Source: Chamaelirium japonicum (taxonomy: Eukaryota; Streptophyta; Magnoliopsida; Liliales; Melanthiaceae). Taken from it: 64,000 nt of DNA. Within the stretch, counting starts at the first letter, position 1. The number at the start of each line of letters is the position of its first letter. The stretch covers positions 120,964,374 to 121,028,373 of the forward strand of contig OX393550.1 in assembly GCA_947650365.1 (NCBI GenBank). Direction: 5' to 3'. Below the pieces are notes generated by a model. It did no database searches and was not told where the DNA came from. It saw only the letters and a program-made list of their open reading frames with translations. Made by a program: the position numbers and the translations under genes. Of this stretch, positions 38,149 through 49,094 are shown piece by piece.

Positions 38149-39745
38149 ATGGCTCCGGCGACAAGGGGACGCAGGCGACCGAGGACTCGTGCCAGATCTG
38201 CGCGCAGCGAGCCTCCGGTCGAGACCCCTCAGCCCCAGGTCCCGCTCAGTGACCAACTCTTGTTGGAGATGTTGGCCACCCAGCGGGCGATGATGGAGGA
38301 GCTGACACGATTGCGTCAGGCTCCGGCGGCCAGCCGACGATCTGGGCCGGCGAAGACGGTGTCTCCGGTGCGACCATCGGCGTCAACATCGCGATCGCCC
38401 ACGGTTGCTCCGGTGCGGCAGGTTTCCCAACCGGAACCCCCAGTCGGGAGAGCGGCTGTACGCGGGGTGCCGGAAACCCCGCTCACAAGGTTGCAGAAGC
38501 TAGTCACCCAGCGATCTAGCAACCAGGCGACCTCGCGCGCGACCATTCCCTGCCGCCGTAGCCGGAGCGCCGATTCTGAGGGGTCGGAGGCAAGATCTCT
38601 AGAGCGGGATCGCGACCCACGCCATCGGCGACGAGGGAAAGAGCCCGCGGTGGAAATATCTTCAGGAGCTCGAGAGGCAACGGCCTCCCACAGACCAACT
38701 GACGCGCCGAAGGAATCCGTGGGTGGACAGCAGGGAGCCCGCCGAGCGGTTGCCCCCGAGGGTCGCCGCGGGGTGGGGCCGACCTCGCCACAAGGGAGCG
38801 TACGAGACCGCCTAGGACCTGCGCAGCCGCCTCTGGGAGTTCTCCCCGGGCGCTGGCGGCGACCTAGTGCGCCAGTAGATTTCCTTGAAGACCTTGCCGC
38901 CCACGGAGGTAGCTCGCCTTTCACCAGCGAGGTCCACCAAGGGGGTTTTCCGCACCACTGGACCCCCCCCGAAGTTTGTATTGTTCGACGGGTCGCAGGA
39001 TCCCGTTGACCATCTCTTGGCTTACAGAAAGCTTCTGTTTTTCCGGGACCAAGACCACGTCTTGTGCCGAGCATTCCCGAGCAGTTTGACCGGCTCGGCA
39101 TTGAACTGGTTCCACAAGTTGCCGCCCGGCACGATCCCCGACTTTCCAACTCTCTCTAGGCTATTCCTGGAGCAGTATCGCTGTAATAGGCAGCCCCCGA
39201 AGAGAATCGAGTCTCTGTTTACTTTAACCATGGGAGCTCGCGAGACGCTCCGGTGCTTCGCAACGCGATTCCGGAGCGCCTACCTCGCTCTGGAAGACGC
39301 GGCGGGCCAAGATCGTACCGTGGTGAGCGCTTTCAGAAGCGCCCTCCCCGAGGGTTGCAAGCTTCATGACGCTCTAGTGATCAAGGACCCTCGCACGATG
39401 GTTGAACTATTTGCCCTGGTCCAGCAACACATCAAGCTCGAAGACGCTGTGCTAGACCGAAAGGGAAAGGCAGTCGAGCAGCGACCTCCTCCGGCCCCGC
39501 GACCGCTCGTCGTCAAGGCCGTGGAGAGAAGGGAGGTGCCCCTGGCGGTGGCTTTGCCTGGACCGCCCGCTGTTCCTGCTGAACAGCCCGCTGAAACCCC
39601 CACGGCTGTCGCTGGAAGGCCGGCGAACTGGCGCCTGCCTCCAGGACCCGGGGAGCGGGATTTCACCGTGCTGACCCACTCGCCAGGACAAATCTTCCAT
39701 CAGATTCGGAATGAACCTTTCTTCCAGTACCCGCCACCCCTATAG
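38149..39745 (+). pseudogene. gag: gag of element 2, frameshifted
   Basis: It has the same capsid gene layout as element 1: basic Arg/Pro-rich N-terminus from ATG 38149, then the gag core (LNWFHKLPPG, FLEQY). The element 1 stop is absent here (CGA at 38743-38745). A C-run at 38963-38970 has eight C instead of seven, which shifts the frame. The first open frame ends at 39009, and the core continues in the next frame to TAG 39743-39745. The shift falls just before the conserved core, so this copy should give a truncated Gag unless ribosomes slip on the C-run. Confidence 0.9.
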
Positions 39746-40654
39746 GTCGGAGAGCCTGGCTCTATCGACAACTCGCGGCGGTGCGCCTTTCATCGAAGCC
39801 CTGGGCATCACACTAACAGATGCCGGGCTCTCAAGAACCACCTCGAGGACTTGGTCACCCAGGGCCACTTGAATCAGTTTATTTCGCCTCCAAGGAGGTT
39901 CGAGGTAGTACCGACACGGGCCCCTCGGGAGGGAGATCGCCCGGGGCCCGCTGAGTCCGCCCTGCCTCCGCCTCCCGCGGAAGGACCGGCGATCTGCCAT
40001 ACCATTAGCGGGCGGCTGTGCGGCCCGAGATCCAGTAATGAAGCCCGCCGACGAGTCAGGGAGATGGAGCGGGCACAAAAGGTATTTTCCGTCTCGCTAA
40101 CTCCTACTTTACTTCAAGCACCAAGGGTGGAAGCCCGCGATTTTCTCTGGTTTTCGGAAGATGACATGACTGGGGTCGTTACGCCCCACAATGACCCCCT
40201 CGTCATACGCCTGATGATGGCTAACATCGAGGTGAGGCGAGCTCTGGTTGATCCGGGGAGCGCCGTGGACATCCTTTTTCTGTCGGCCTACCTGCGAATG
40301 GGGTTGAGACTCGCCGACCTGTCTCCCTCGACGAGCTCCCTCAGTGGGTTCACCGGAGAGGTCGCCAGAGTGGCAGGGGAGATAACCCTTACGGTGACCG
40401 CTGGCCCAGAGGCTCGCCAAGTCCGCTTCGCGGTAGTGGATGGAAGTTCCGCATTTAACGCCATCCTTGGGCGGCCTTGGCTAAGGCAAATGAATGCGGT
40501 AGCTTCACCCAACCATCAGGCCCTCAAATTCCCGACCGCGAGCGGGGTCGTAGTAATTCGGGGTGATCAGGTAGCCGCTACCCGATGCGAGCAGGATGTC
40601 CTTCACCTCAGGGACATGGAGGTCGCCGAGGCCAAGAGGCCCGCACCCTCCTAG
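39746..40654 (+). CDS. pro: Zinc knuckle plus aspartic protease of element 2
   Basis: This frame is open from the TAG at 39743 to the TAG at 40652. It has the knuckle-like cluster first and the protease motif LVDPGSAVDILF and AILGRPWL later, with the same sequence as element 1. It has no upstream ATG, so expression would require reading through the first UAG as part of Gag-Pro-Pol. The D-P-G catalytic triplet is unusual among retropepsins, though variation at this position is known in plant Tat elements. Its role would be polyprotein cleavage. Confidence 0.85.
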   Translation, partial: VGEPGSIDNSRRCAFHRSPGHHTNRCRALKNHLEDLVTQGHLNQFISPPRRFEVVPTRAPREGDRPGPAESALPPPPAEGPAICHTISGRLCGPRSSNEARRRVREMERAQKVFSVSLTPTLLQAPRVEARDFLWFSEDDMTGVVTPHNDPLVIRLMMANIEVRRALVDPGSAVDILFLSAYLRMGLRLADLSPSTSSLSGFTGEVARVAGEITLTVTAGPEARQVRFAVVDGSSAFNAILGRPWLRQMNAVASPNHQALKFPTASGVVVIRGDQVAATRCEQDVLHLRDMEVAEAKRPAPS

Positions 40655-40660
40655 CAATTA
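40652..40660 (+). promoter_or_regulatory. Candidate UAG readthrough signal before pol, element 2
   Basis: TAG CAA TTA, identical to element 1. Because the two elements are duplicates of one insertion, this is not independent conservation. Confidence 0.6.
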
Positions 40661-40744
40661 CCGCCCGCTACGAGCGAGCTATTAAGGAGCCCGCTGGAGG
40701 CCTCCTCGCTTAAGTCCCCTACTCCACCCCCGGGTGGGAGCGGT

Positions 40745-43700
40745 ATGGACCTTAAGTTGGAGGAGGGAGGTCGCCCGACAACCCCCAAGAGAGGAAGTTT
40801 TCCAATTGCCGAACCACTTCAAGAGGTCGACATTGGCGGCAAGGAAGGGCCAGGAGTTGTTAGCCTCGGGACCTCGCTAACCAAGGGCGAGGTCCTGGCC
40901 ATAACCAACTTGCTCAGGGAATACCGTGACGTATTCGCCTGGAGCTTCGCGGACATGCCAGGGATTGACCCGGAGGTCGCCTGTCATCGTCTGCACACCA
41001 TGAAGGAGTTCCCGCCGGTCAAGCAGAAAGCTCGGCACATACCTGCTGCAAAGTCCATTGCAGTGGCGGCAGAGATAGACAAGCTGGAGCGAGCCGGCTT
41101 CATCCGCGAGGCGTACTTCCCCGAGTGGATCTCTAATATCGTGGCAGTGCCAAAGAAGAGCGGAGCGGTCAGGGTGTGCATCGACTTCTCCGACCTCAAC
41201 AAGGCATGCCCGAAGGATGGATTTCCTCTTCCGAGAATAGGCGCACTGGTCGACGCAGCTGTCGGGTTCCAGGCCCTGTCCTTCATGGATGGATATTCTG
41301 GGTATAACCAGATACCTCTCCACGCCGACGATCAGGAGAAGACCGCCTTCTACTCCGGAGCGGGCTACCAGAAGTTGTACTGCTATCGAGTGATGTCGTT
41401 CGGACTTAAGAACGCTGGAGCGACCTACCAAAGGCTAGTCACTCAGATGTTCAAAGATCAGATCGGCAGAAATGTCGAAGTTTATGTAGACGACCTCCTG
41501 GTGAAGAGTCGGGAGAGGGAGGGGCATGTTGCCGATCTCCGCGAAACCTTCGAGGTACTGAGAAAGTACCAAATGAGGCTAAACCCGGCGAAGTGCGCAT
41601 TCGGGGTGACGTCGGGGAAATTCCTCGGGTACCTGGTCACCCACAGGGGGATCGAGGCCGACCCTGGGCAGATCCGAGCACTTGTCGAGATGCCCGCGCC
41701 GAGGACCCGGCAGGAAGTCCAGAGGCTGAGCGGGCGAATCGCCGCGCTCAATCGGTTCATCTCCAAATCCTCAGACAACTGCCGACCTCTTTTCGAGCTG
41801 CTACGAAAAGGAGCAAGCATTTGTTGGGATGAGAAGTGCGAGCACGCCTTCCAAAAGATCAAGGACTACCTGGCGAGCCCACCGATCTTAGCGGCACCCA
41901 AAGAGGGCGCCGAACTCGGCGTGTACCTTGCGGTCACTGAGAATGCGGTGAGCGGGGTCCTGGTTGTGGAAGAAGCAAAGGTGGAGCGGCCTGTCTACTT
42001 TGTAAGCCACACAATGCTTCCCGCCGAGCTCCGGTATCGACCAATCGAGAAGGTCGCATTGGCCTTGGTCCTTACCGCGAGAAAGCTCCACCCCTACTTC
42101 TCGGCGCACCCTGTCAGGGTCATCACAGAGCACCCTCTAAAGAGCGCGCTCTCCAGGCCCTCAGTAGCCGGCAGGCTCTACCGTTGGTCCGCCGAGCTCG
42201 CCGCCTACGGCTTGGAGTATGTCCCTCGAGTTGCGGTCAAAGGACAGGCGCTCGCCGATTTCTTGGCGGACTTCCCCATAGAAGAACCGGTCCAGTACCG
42301 GGAGGATGAGCCAACTGAGGCACACCCTGGGAAGGCGAGGTTCTTGGACAATCAAGGCGAGCATCCTCCAACTAAGCGTTCAGAGGAGGCAGGCTGGGAA
42401 TTATTCGTCGATGGATCCTCCAACGCTTTGGGGGCTGGGATCGGGGTCGCACTGATCGCCCAGTCGGTACTTCTGGAAAAGTCAGTCCGACTGGATTTCG
42501 CCGCTACCAACAATGAGGCGGAATATGAGGCGCTGCTGGCCGGCCTGGAGCTCGCCAAAGAGGTAGGCGCCGAACGCCTGAAGGTCTTTAGCGATTCCCA
42601 GCTAATTGTTTGCCAAGTCAATGGGGAGTACGCCTCTCGGGACGCACGAATGGCGGGCTACGTGGATCTGGTGAAGCACAAGGCCGCGGAGTTCGAAAAG
42701 ATTTCCTTCGAGCAAATTCCGCGGGCCGATAATAGGCGAGCTGATGCTTTGGCAAACGCCGCCTCTTTGCTGGGAACATCAGAGGCTCGCCAGATTCTCA
42801 TCGAAGTCCAAAGTCAGTCTCGGCTCCAACTGATGGAGCCCGCTGTTAACCAAGTCTCCGCCAACGTACCACTCAGCGGGTGGACCGCCCCCATTTTTCG
42901 CTTTCTCCAGAAGGGCGAGCTACCAGAGGATAGAGAGGAAGCCCGGCGAGTGGAGAAATGCGCTGGGCGCTATCTCATTCGCTGGGATCGCCTTTTTCGA
43001 AGATCCTTTGGCGGGCCAAGTCTCCGTTGCGTCGAGAGCCCGGAAACCGAAGAAGTTCTAAAGTGCATTCACTCTGGCGAGCTGGGAAACCACGCTGGTG
43101 GGCGGTCTCTTGCTACGAAAGTACGAAGGCAAGGATACTGGTGGCCCACTCTGGAGCAAGACGCTTTGAAGGTCGCCCAGAGGTGCATCCAGTGCCAGAA
43201 GCACGCCACCACGAACCATATGCCCGCAGAAGAACTGCATCCTCTGGCGAGCCCCTGGCCTTTCCAGCAATGGGGGTTGGACATTGTGGGACCTTTCCCT
43301 GTGTCAGCCCGGCAAAAGAAATTCATCCTAGTAGCTACGGACTACTTCACCAAATGGGTGGAAGCGGTCCCGCTAGCTAAGATAGGCGAGAAGCAAGTCA
43401 AGGACTTCCTTTGGAAGAATATCTTCTGCTGCTTTGGGCTGCCACGAGTGCTGATCACCGACAATGGTCGCCAGTTCGACAATCGCTTGATCAGAAGCTT
43501 TTGTGCTGAATATGGGGTCGACCTAAGGTTCTCATCCCCGAGGTACCCTCAAAGCAACGGGCAAGCCGAAGCGACGAATCGCGTGATCTTGGACAACCTC
43601 AAGAAGAGGCTGGAAGGGAAAAAAGGATTGTGGGAGCAGGAGCTCGATGGAGTCTTGTGGGCCTATCGCACTACTCCACGTCGCTCAACTAACGAATCCC

Positions 43701-44116
43701 CTTTCAGTCTCACTTTTGGTTGCGAAGCCGTGCTACCCATAGAGGCCGAGCTGCCCACTGAAAGAAGGTTTGCGTCGGCGGAGGTCGACAACGACAAACT
43801 GCTAGTCGACTCCCTTGATCAACTTGAAGAAAGACGAGAGCGCGCCAATCTACACCTCGCCGGATACCGACAAGAGATGAAGCGCGCCTATGATAAAAGA
43901 GTCCGCCATCGGGCATTCAAAGCCGGGGACATGGTGATGAGGAAGGTGTTCGCAAACACTCAAGAGCCTAATGCAGGAAAGCTCGCGGCGAACTGGGAAG
44001 GCCCTTACATAATACGCGAAGCGCGAGGCCAGGGGGCTTACCAGTTGATGACCGCTGAAGGCGACCTGTTAGAGCGGCCTTGGAATGCTTTACACCTTCG
44101 CAAGTTCTATGCCTAA
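40745..44116 (+). CDS. pol: pol polyprotein of element 2 (RT, RNase H x2, integrase)
   Basis: 1123 codons, open throughout, in frame with protease across the UAG. It has the same domains and catalytic residues as element 1: RT YVDD 247-250, second RNase H D556/E593/D617/D667, integrase H776-H783-C814-C817 and D846-D906-E942, GPY/F near 1084-1088. It differs from element 1 by H124Y, V586A, T828A, R896C and I1065M. R896C falls in the FCRFGLP segment just before the second integrase Asp, a usually conserved place, so it may weaken the integrase. Most of these changes are C/T or G/A, several at CpG. Confidence 0.96.
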   Translation: MDLKLEEGGRPTTPKRGSFPIAEPLQEVDIGGKEGPGVVSLGTSLTKGEVLAITNLLREYRDVFAWSFADMPGIDPEVACHRLHTMKEFPPVKQKARHIPAAKSIAVAAEIDKLERAGFIREAYFPEWISNIVAVPKKSGAVRVCIDFSDLNKACPKDGFPLPRIGALVDAAVGFQALSFMDGYSGYNQIPLHADDQEKTAFYSGAGYQKLYCYRVMSFGLKNAGATYQRLVTQMFKDQIGRNVEVYVDDLLVKSREREGHVADLRETFEVLRKYQMRLNPAKCAFGVTSGKFLGYLVTHRGIEADPGQIRALVEMPAPRTRQEVQRLSGRIAALNRFISKSSDNCRPLFELLRKGASICWDEKCEHAFQKIKDYLASPPILAAPKEGAELGVYLAVTENAVSGVLVVEEAKVERPVYFVSHTMLPAELRYRPIEKVALALVLTARKLHPYFSAHPVRVITEHPLKSALSRPSVAGRLYRWSAELAAYGLEYVPRVAVKGQALADFLADFPIEEPVQYREDEPTEAHPGKARFLDNQGEHPPTKRSEEAGWELFVDGSSNALGAGIGVALIAQSVLLEKSVRLDFAATNNEAEYEALLAGLELAKEVGAERLKVFSDSQLIVCQVNGEYASRDARMAGYVDLVKHKAAEFEKISFEQIPRADNRRADALANAASLLGTSEARQILIEVQSQSRLQLMEPAVNQVSANVPLSGWTAPIFRFLQKGELPEDREEARRVEKCAGRYLIRWDRLFRRSFGGPSLRCVESPETEEVLKCIHSGELGNHAGGRSLATKVRRQGYWWPTLEQDALKVAQRCIQCQKHATTNHMPAEELHPLASPWPFQQWGLDIVGPFPVSARQKKFILVATDYFTKWVEAVPLAKIGEKQVKDFLWKNIFCCFGLPRVLITDNGRQFDNRLIRSFCAEYGVDLRFSSPRYPQSNGQAEATNRVILDNLKKRLEGKKGLWEQELDGVLWAYRTTPRRSTNESPFSLTFGCEAVLPIEAELPTERRFASAEVDNDKLLVDSLDQLEERRERANLHLAGYRQEMKRAYDKRVRHRAFKAGDMVMRKVFANTQEPNAGKLAANWEGPYIIREARGQGAYQLMTAEGDLLERPWNALHLRKFYA

Positions 44117-44229
44117 GGAAATTTTTGTAAAATTTTCTTTTTGAAAAGGTTATGAATGAATGACGGGATTTTCCACAAAGAATTCCACCCGGAAGCTCGC
44201 CGCACCAAGAGCTCGCTTAATCTACAAAA

Positions 44230-44809
44230 CAGTCCGCCGTTGTGCGGACTTAAAGCAAGACCGGGATCCTCAGAGGCAGCCAGTGGGCGACCTTGAGCTT
44301 CCCGGAGCAGTCCGCCGTTGTGCGGACTTAAAGCAAGACCGGAATCCTCAGAGGCAGCCAGTGGGCGACCTTGAGCTTCCCGGGGCAGTCCGCCGTTGTG
44401 CGAACTTAAAGCAAGACCGGAATCCTCAGAGGCAGCCAGTGGGCGACCTTGAGCTTCCCGGAGCAGTCCGCCGTTGTGCGGACTTAAAGCAAGACCGGAA
44501 TCCTCAGAGGCAGGCAGTGGGCGACCTTGAGCTTCCCGGGGCAGTCCGCCGTTGTGCGGACTTAAAGCAAGACCGGGATCCTCAGAGGCAGCCAGTGGGC
44601 GACCTTGAGCTTCCCCGGGCAGTCCGCCGTTGTGCGGACTTAAAGCAAGACCGGGATCCTCAGAGGCAGCCAGTGGGCGACCTTGAGCTTCCCGGGGCAG
44701 TCCGCCGTTGTGCGGACTTAAAGTAAGACCAGGATCCTCAGAGGCAGCCGGTGGGCGACCTTGAGCTTCCCGGGGAAGTCCGCTGCCTAGTGGACTCTAA
44801 ACCTAACCA
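44230..44809 (+). repeat. 78-bp tandem array after pol, element 2
   Basis: Seven units plus a diverged eighth, matching element 1 unit for unit, with the same GTCCGC...GCGGAC hairpin. One substitution near 44617 changes the unit-joining CCCGGGG to CCCCGGG. Confidence 0.93.
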
Positions 44810-45256
44810 GGATCCTTCGCGTTCACCTGCCATGAACGGAAGCATCCTGGCGTTGGCAAACCCCTCAAAGGGCGAGCCCGCCAAACAGGATCATCGAGAG
44901 AAATTAACCGGGCAGGGGGCAGCTAGCACTTATTAGTTTCCTTTAAAAATAAAAATCGTTTAAGTCTCTGAGTGTAGGGAAGTTTTTGAAGTCTTTTGGT
45001 TCGTTTTAACGTTTTCCGGGCTCAGAGACTATCGAGTTTTTACGAGCATGCCGAGTTTTTCGTTTGCATATACTTAAAAATAAAAGGGTTGAATCGAATT
45101 AGCTGCCTCGCCCGGGGTATCGCTCTCGAGGTCGCTGCGAACTCCCAAAGCGGACTCATAAAAGGCACATAGAAAGAAAGAAACGCATATGCGGGCCCAG
45201 AAAGATAAATTTCATTGATTGGCAAAAATTACAAAAGTAGTTACAAGGCAGCAAGC
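44810..45256. other. Spacer between 78-bp array and antisense gene, element 2
   Basis: No gene is seen. It contains the same 9-bp inverted repeat (44964-44972 with 45021-45029) as element 1, and the 3' ends of the convergent pol and antisense transcripts are expected here. Confidence 0.6.
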
Positions 45257-47806
45257 TCAAGGCTTGCTTGTCTCCGCCCCACTGTCGTCCCCTCGGCGCC
45301 GCTTCTTCGACCTTTCGGTCTTGTATTTCTCCACAGCGGCCAGGGCGCCTTTCTTGAGGAGATCGTCCAGTTGGGCTTGGAGGCGGCCTTGCTGAGCCCG
45401 AAGGCCATTGGCGTGTGTCTCCTTCAAGGCCGCAATCTCCGTCTTCAGAGCAGCGACCTCGCCTTGAAGTTGAGCCGCCTCCCGCTGTGCGACCTCCCGG
45501 GCGGACACAGCTTCGTCTCGCTCCGCCTTGGCGTTGAGGAGGGCAGTAACGGACAGGCCTTTGGCTACCTCGGCCATGGCGAGGCCTGACGCCAGGGTTT
45601 TGACCCTGCGGTGCAGTGCCTCTGACTCCACCCTCAGCTCCTCGGAGCCCTTGGCTCGCTGAAGCTCGTGGATGTGCTCGTCTACCTTGCGCTCGGACCC
45701 CCGAAGGGAATCATCGAACAAGGCGGCCAGTGCCTTCCCGGCCCCAGCGACCTCCGCGGCCAGCGCCTGGCTCTGCTTCTCCGCCTGCATAAGGAAGGTG
45801 AAAGAGTTAGCAAAAATTGAGACTAAGATTTATAAGGAGGCAGGTGCGGTGAGTACCTCGGCAAGGCGTTCGCTTATGGAAGCGAAGGGAGCCCGCGCGA
45901 AAACGTTGCGGCCCAGCAGCTGCCGCACGTAGTGGGGCGCCCTCCCCTCCTCCGCAGAGGAGCCCGCGCTGGGACCCCCGGGAGCTCCGGAAGGAGGGGG
46001 CACGCCAGGAGGAGTGGGGGCTATCACCTCCCCCGGGCGAGCTCTGGCTCCTGGCGGGCTCGGAGGGTCCGCGGTGGCCCCCTTGGCCTCTGGCTCCGAG
46101 CTGAAGGACTCGGAGTCGGAGCCAATGTCAACAAAGCTAGGGGACCTGTAGACCAGGTCCCCTAAGCCCTGCTGGGAGCCCGCTCCCTCCTGGCCTTCTG
46201 CAGGAGGCGAGGCCGGAGGGGCGGGAGCTGGAGCGGCCGCCGGTGTAGAGGCCGCGAGAGTTGGAGCCGAGGCCGGCAAGGAGGTCGCAGCGACGGCGTC
46301 GGACTCGCCCTGCTGGACCCCTGCCCCGTCGGCGGGAGATGGAGGCTCCTGCCCGCTCGATCCCGGCCCTGGTGCGGGAGCTGATGGAGTCGCGGGCTTC
46401 ATCCCTTGGGCGGGAGCAACAGGCTCCGCCCGAGGAGCTTGAGGGGCGGGCTCTTCTTCCTCGGAGCCTGTTGCCTCCTCCGCAGAGTCCGTCCAGCTGG
46501 GCTCCGAGTCCAAGCCCGCCTCCTCCAGCGCTTTCCGCCGTTGCTCCGCCTGGACGTCAGAAGGCGCGGGCCCCGCGCGTTTGGCCTTCTTCTTCCCGCG
46601 GGCCTCCATCTCCGGCGTCAGCACTGCTACACGAAGCGGGACGGTCAGATCGCCCGGGAAGTAGCCCATTAGAATTTGAGCCATCCCGGACTCGACTTCC
46701 GCCATGGTAAGTGGGAGGTCGATGTTCGGGTCGTCGGGCTCAACCATTTGGATCTTGCGGCGGACAATTGGAGTTGGGGCGGGAGGCTGACCTGGGCCGG
46801 CGTCCGGGCGAGGAGGTTGCGGAGGAGCGGAAGCTTCGCCCTGGTGAAGCATCTCCATGGTATCGGGGTCGTTGAGGCGGATGGGCGAAGCCCGCCTCCG
46901 GACCGTCTTCTTACGGGGGTTGCCTCCCGAGCTCCCGGCCCCCTTGCTGGCCCCTTTGGAGGGAGGGGCGTTCTGCATCGGCGGAATAGCGCCGACCTCC
47001 TCCTCTTTCTTCTTCCGGACGGTCTTCTGCTTCAGCAGAATAGCGCCGGTCTTCCCGTCCTTCAGCTGGAAGACGAAGTCGGGGGCGGTGATCTTCTCCG
47101 GAGTCCGCCCACCGAGGTAGTGGAGGATCGCATCGTCCAGAGATCGCTCCCGGTCGGGAGCGATGCACTTCTTCTTCCCCGCCTTGTAGAAGGAGATCTC
47201 CCGGAAGACCGCCGTCGGGGGAACCCCGGGGTGAGCCGGGACTCCGCTGTGCCGCCCGCGCCAGTCGCCGACCGCCACGAAAGGATAGTCCTTCCAGTGG
47301 CGGTCCTTGCTCTCGATGGTGGAGAAGGGGAGCACCTCGCCAGGCCGCCCGGCGAGGTAGAAGTAGCCGCAGCCCGCGGTGCTGAAGACCGGTGAGGGCT
47401 TGAGGAGCCACTTTTTGAGCAAGTAGCTCAGTGGGATCCTCGCCTTCAGAGCGGTCTCCAGCTGGGACAGCCCGTAGAGTATCCCCCAGGAGTTTCCTGA
47501 GAGTTGGGCGGGGCAAAGCCCCGTCAACTCCAGGAGCTCCCCGGCGAGATGACTCAGGGGGAACCGCAGCCCGGACCACAGCAGCCCGACAGAAGCTACT
47601 GTGCCCTGGGGCGGCCTCCCCGAGAGTGGCATCTCGGTGACGAGGATCTCCCGAGGGAGATTGATCGCCGCCCGGATACTGTCCCCGACAGGCACCCCAA
47701 CGGGGTTTTGCAGCCAGACCACCGCTCTTTCGGTGGCGGGCTCAGCGGCCTGGGCGGCAGCAGCAGCGGCAGCAACAGCAGCAGCAACGTCAGCAGCGGA
47801 AGCCAT
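45257..47806 (-). CDS. Antisense two-exon gene of element 2 (gypsy-type putative transposase family)
   Basis: Exon 1 runs 47806-45857 and exon 2 runs 45784-45257, phase-0 junction, about 825 aa. The N-terminal half carries the Transposase_28-like region (LRFPLSHLAGELLELTG). The middle is low-complexity Pro/Ala/Ser/Glu. The C-terminal exon is a predicted coiled coil with a final basic cluster KKRRRG. It stays fully open in both duplicate copies with only a few residue changes (for example Ile to Val in the PLRIAVL segment), while gag is broken in both. Its function in the element life cycle is not known. Expression would come from its own upstream TATA-like box, producing RNA antisense to the element. 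Confidence 0.8.
45785..45856 (-). other. 72-bp GT-AG intron in the antisense gene, element 2
   Basis: Same donor GAG|GTACTC and acceptor TTATGCAG|GCGGAG as element 1, with an in-frame stop inside. Confidence 0.75.
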
Positions 47807-47901
47807 GAGAGCAGAAGGGCTAAAGCGAGCTGAAAGCACTAGAAGCAAAGGGAGAAGGGAGAGCTGTTTTCACGCAGCAGTAAAAATTGCCCCCCGTCCC
47901 C

Positions 47902-47909
47902 TATTTAAA
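47902..47909 (-). promoter_or_regulatory. TATA-like box for the antisense gene, element 2
   Basis: TTTAAATA on the minus strand, about 95-100 bp upstream of ATG 47806, identical to element 1. Confidence 0.55.
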
Positions 47910-48219
47910 GGCGAGCGAGAGACAGGTGAATCGACCCGCAGTTAATGCCCAAGCGCGCTCGGCGAGGCGACGTGACGGCGATCAAAGCGACAGCTCGCTT
48001 CTCTCAAATCGTCGAGCGCCACGTGGACCACGCGTGGAAAAAGCTGCGCCGGCGCCAGCACTGTCCTTTATTGACAGAGAAAGGGACAAATGAGGAGGAG
48101 ACACGCGTCTCGCGCCGATCGGGGTCTCATGATGAGATTCGCTGTATCAGCGTTGAGCCTCGCGCCGTAGTTAAGGTGAAGCGACCGTTGGAGATTCGGT
48201 GCGATACCCAAGTCACAAG

Positions 48220-48962
48220 ATCGCCCGCGGCAGGCGCCCCAAGCTCGCCCGAAGCAGATCCTGACCGCGTGTGACAAGCTCGCACCGGAAGGAGATCGCT
48301 CGTGGCTGACGCTCGTGGCCCGCCCAGCGTTTGTGAAATACTGGGAGTCAAAACTCTCGACGCGGATCGCTCGCGGTAGGTGCCCGCAGCTCGCCCGAGG
48401 CAGACCCTGGCCGCGTGCGACAAGCTCGCACCGGAAGGAGATCGCTCGTGGCTGACGCTCGTGGCCCGCCCAGCGTTTTTGAAAAGTACTGAGAGTCAAA
48501 ACTCTCGACGCAGATCGCTCACGGCAGGTGCCCGCAGCTCGCCCGAGGCAGACCCTGGCCGCGTGCGACAAGCTCGCACCGGAAGGAGATCGCTCGTGGC
48601 TGACGCTCGTGGCCCGCCCAGCGTTTTTGAAAAGTACTGAGAGTCAAAACTCTCGACGCAGATCGCTCGCGGCAGGTGCCCGCAACTCGCCCGAGGCAGA
48701 CCCTGGCCGCGTGCGACAAGCTCGCACCGGAAGGAGATCGCTCGTGGCTGACGCTCGTGGCCCGCCCAGCGTTTTTGAAAAGTACTGAGAGTCAAAACTC
48801 TCGATGCAGACCGCCCACGGCAGGCGCCCAAGCTTGCCCGAAGCTGACCCTGACCGCAGGTGAGGAGCTCGCATCGCAGGAGATCGCTCATGGCTGATGC
48901 TCGTGGCCCGCCCAGCGTTTGTGAAATACTGGCAGTCAAAGCTCTCGGCGCAGGCCGCCATC
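48220..48962 (+). repeat. 148-bp tandem array near the 3' LTR, element 2
   Basis: About five units. CGCACCGGAAGG recurs at 48281, 48427, 48575 and 48723, with a diverged form at 48870, giving spacings of 146, 148, 148 and 147 bp. Each unit also carries GGCCCGCCCAGCGTTT and TCAAAACTCTCGA. The duplication breakpoint of copy 1 lies in the equivalent of the first-to-second unit joint. Open frames on either strand here are repeat by-products. Confidence 0.9.
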
Positions 48963-49080
48963 GCTACTATCTTCGCCCCGCAAGAAAACTGTTACGGCAG
49001 ACATTGATATCAGGCACATAGCCGGGGATAGGAGTTCGCTAAGACTCCTGAGCAAGCGTCGAGTTTCCTCGATCACTCCC

Positions 49081-49094
49081 TCAGGAGGGGGTAA
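49081..49094 (+). other. Polypurine tract, element 2
   Basis: TCAGGAGGGGGTAA directly before the 3' LTR; it primes plus-strand DNA synthesis. The same 14 bases precede the 3' LTR of element 3. Confidence 0.9.

Larger units (their letters stand above)
30163..48391. repeat. 18.2-kb tandem segmental duplication, copy 2
   Basis: Second unit of the head-to-tail duplication, 18229 bp. It ends at the element position equivalent to 30162 and then continues without a break into the rest of element 2. Only this copy therefore retains the original right side of the insertion. Confidence 0.93.

Noticed and set aside
48068..48961. Minus-strand open frames of up to 167 aa in the 148-bp array
   Set aside because: The repeat units give similar peptides in more than one frame; there are no domain motifs.
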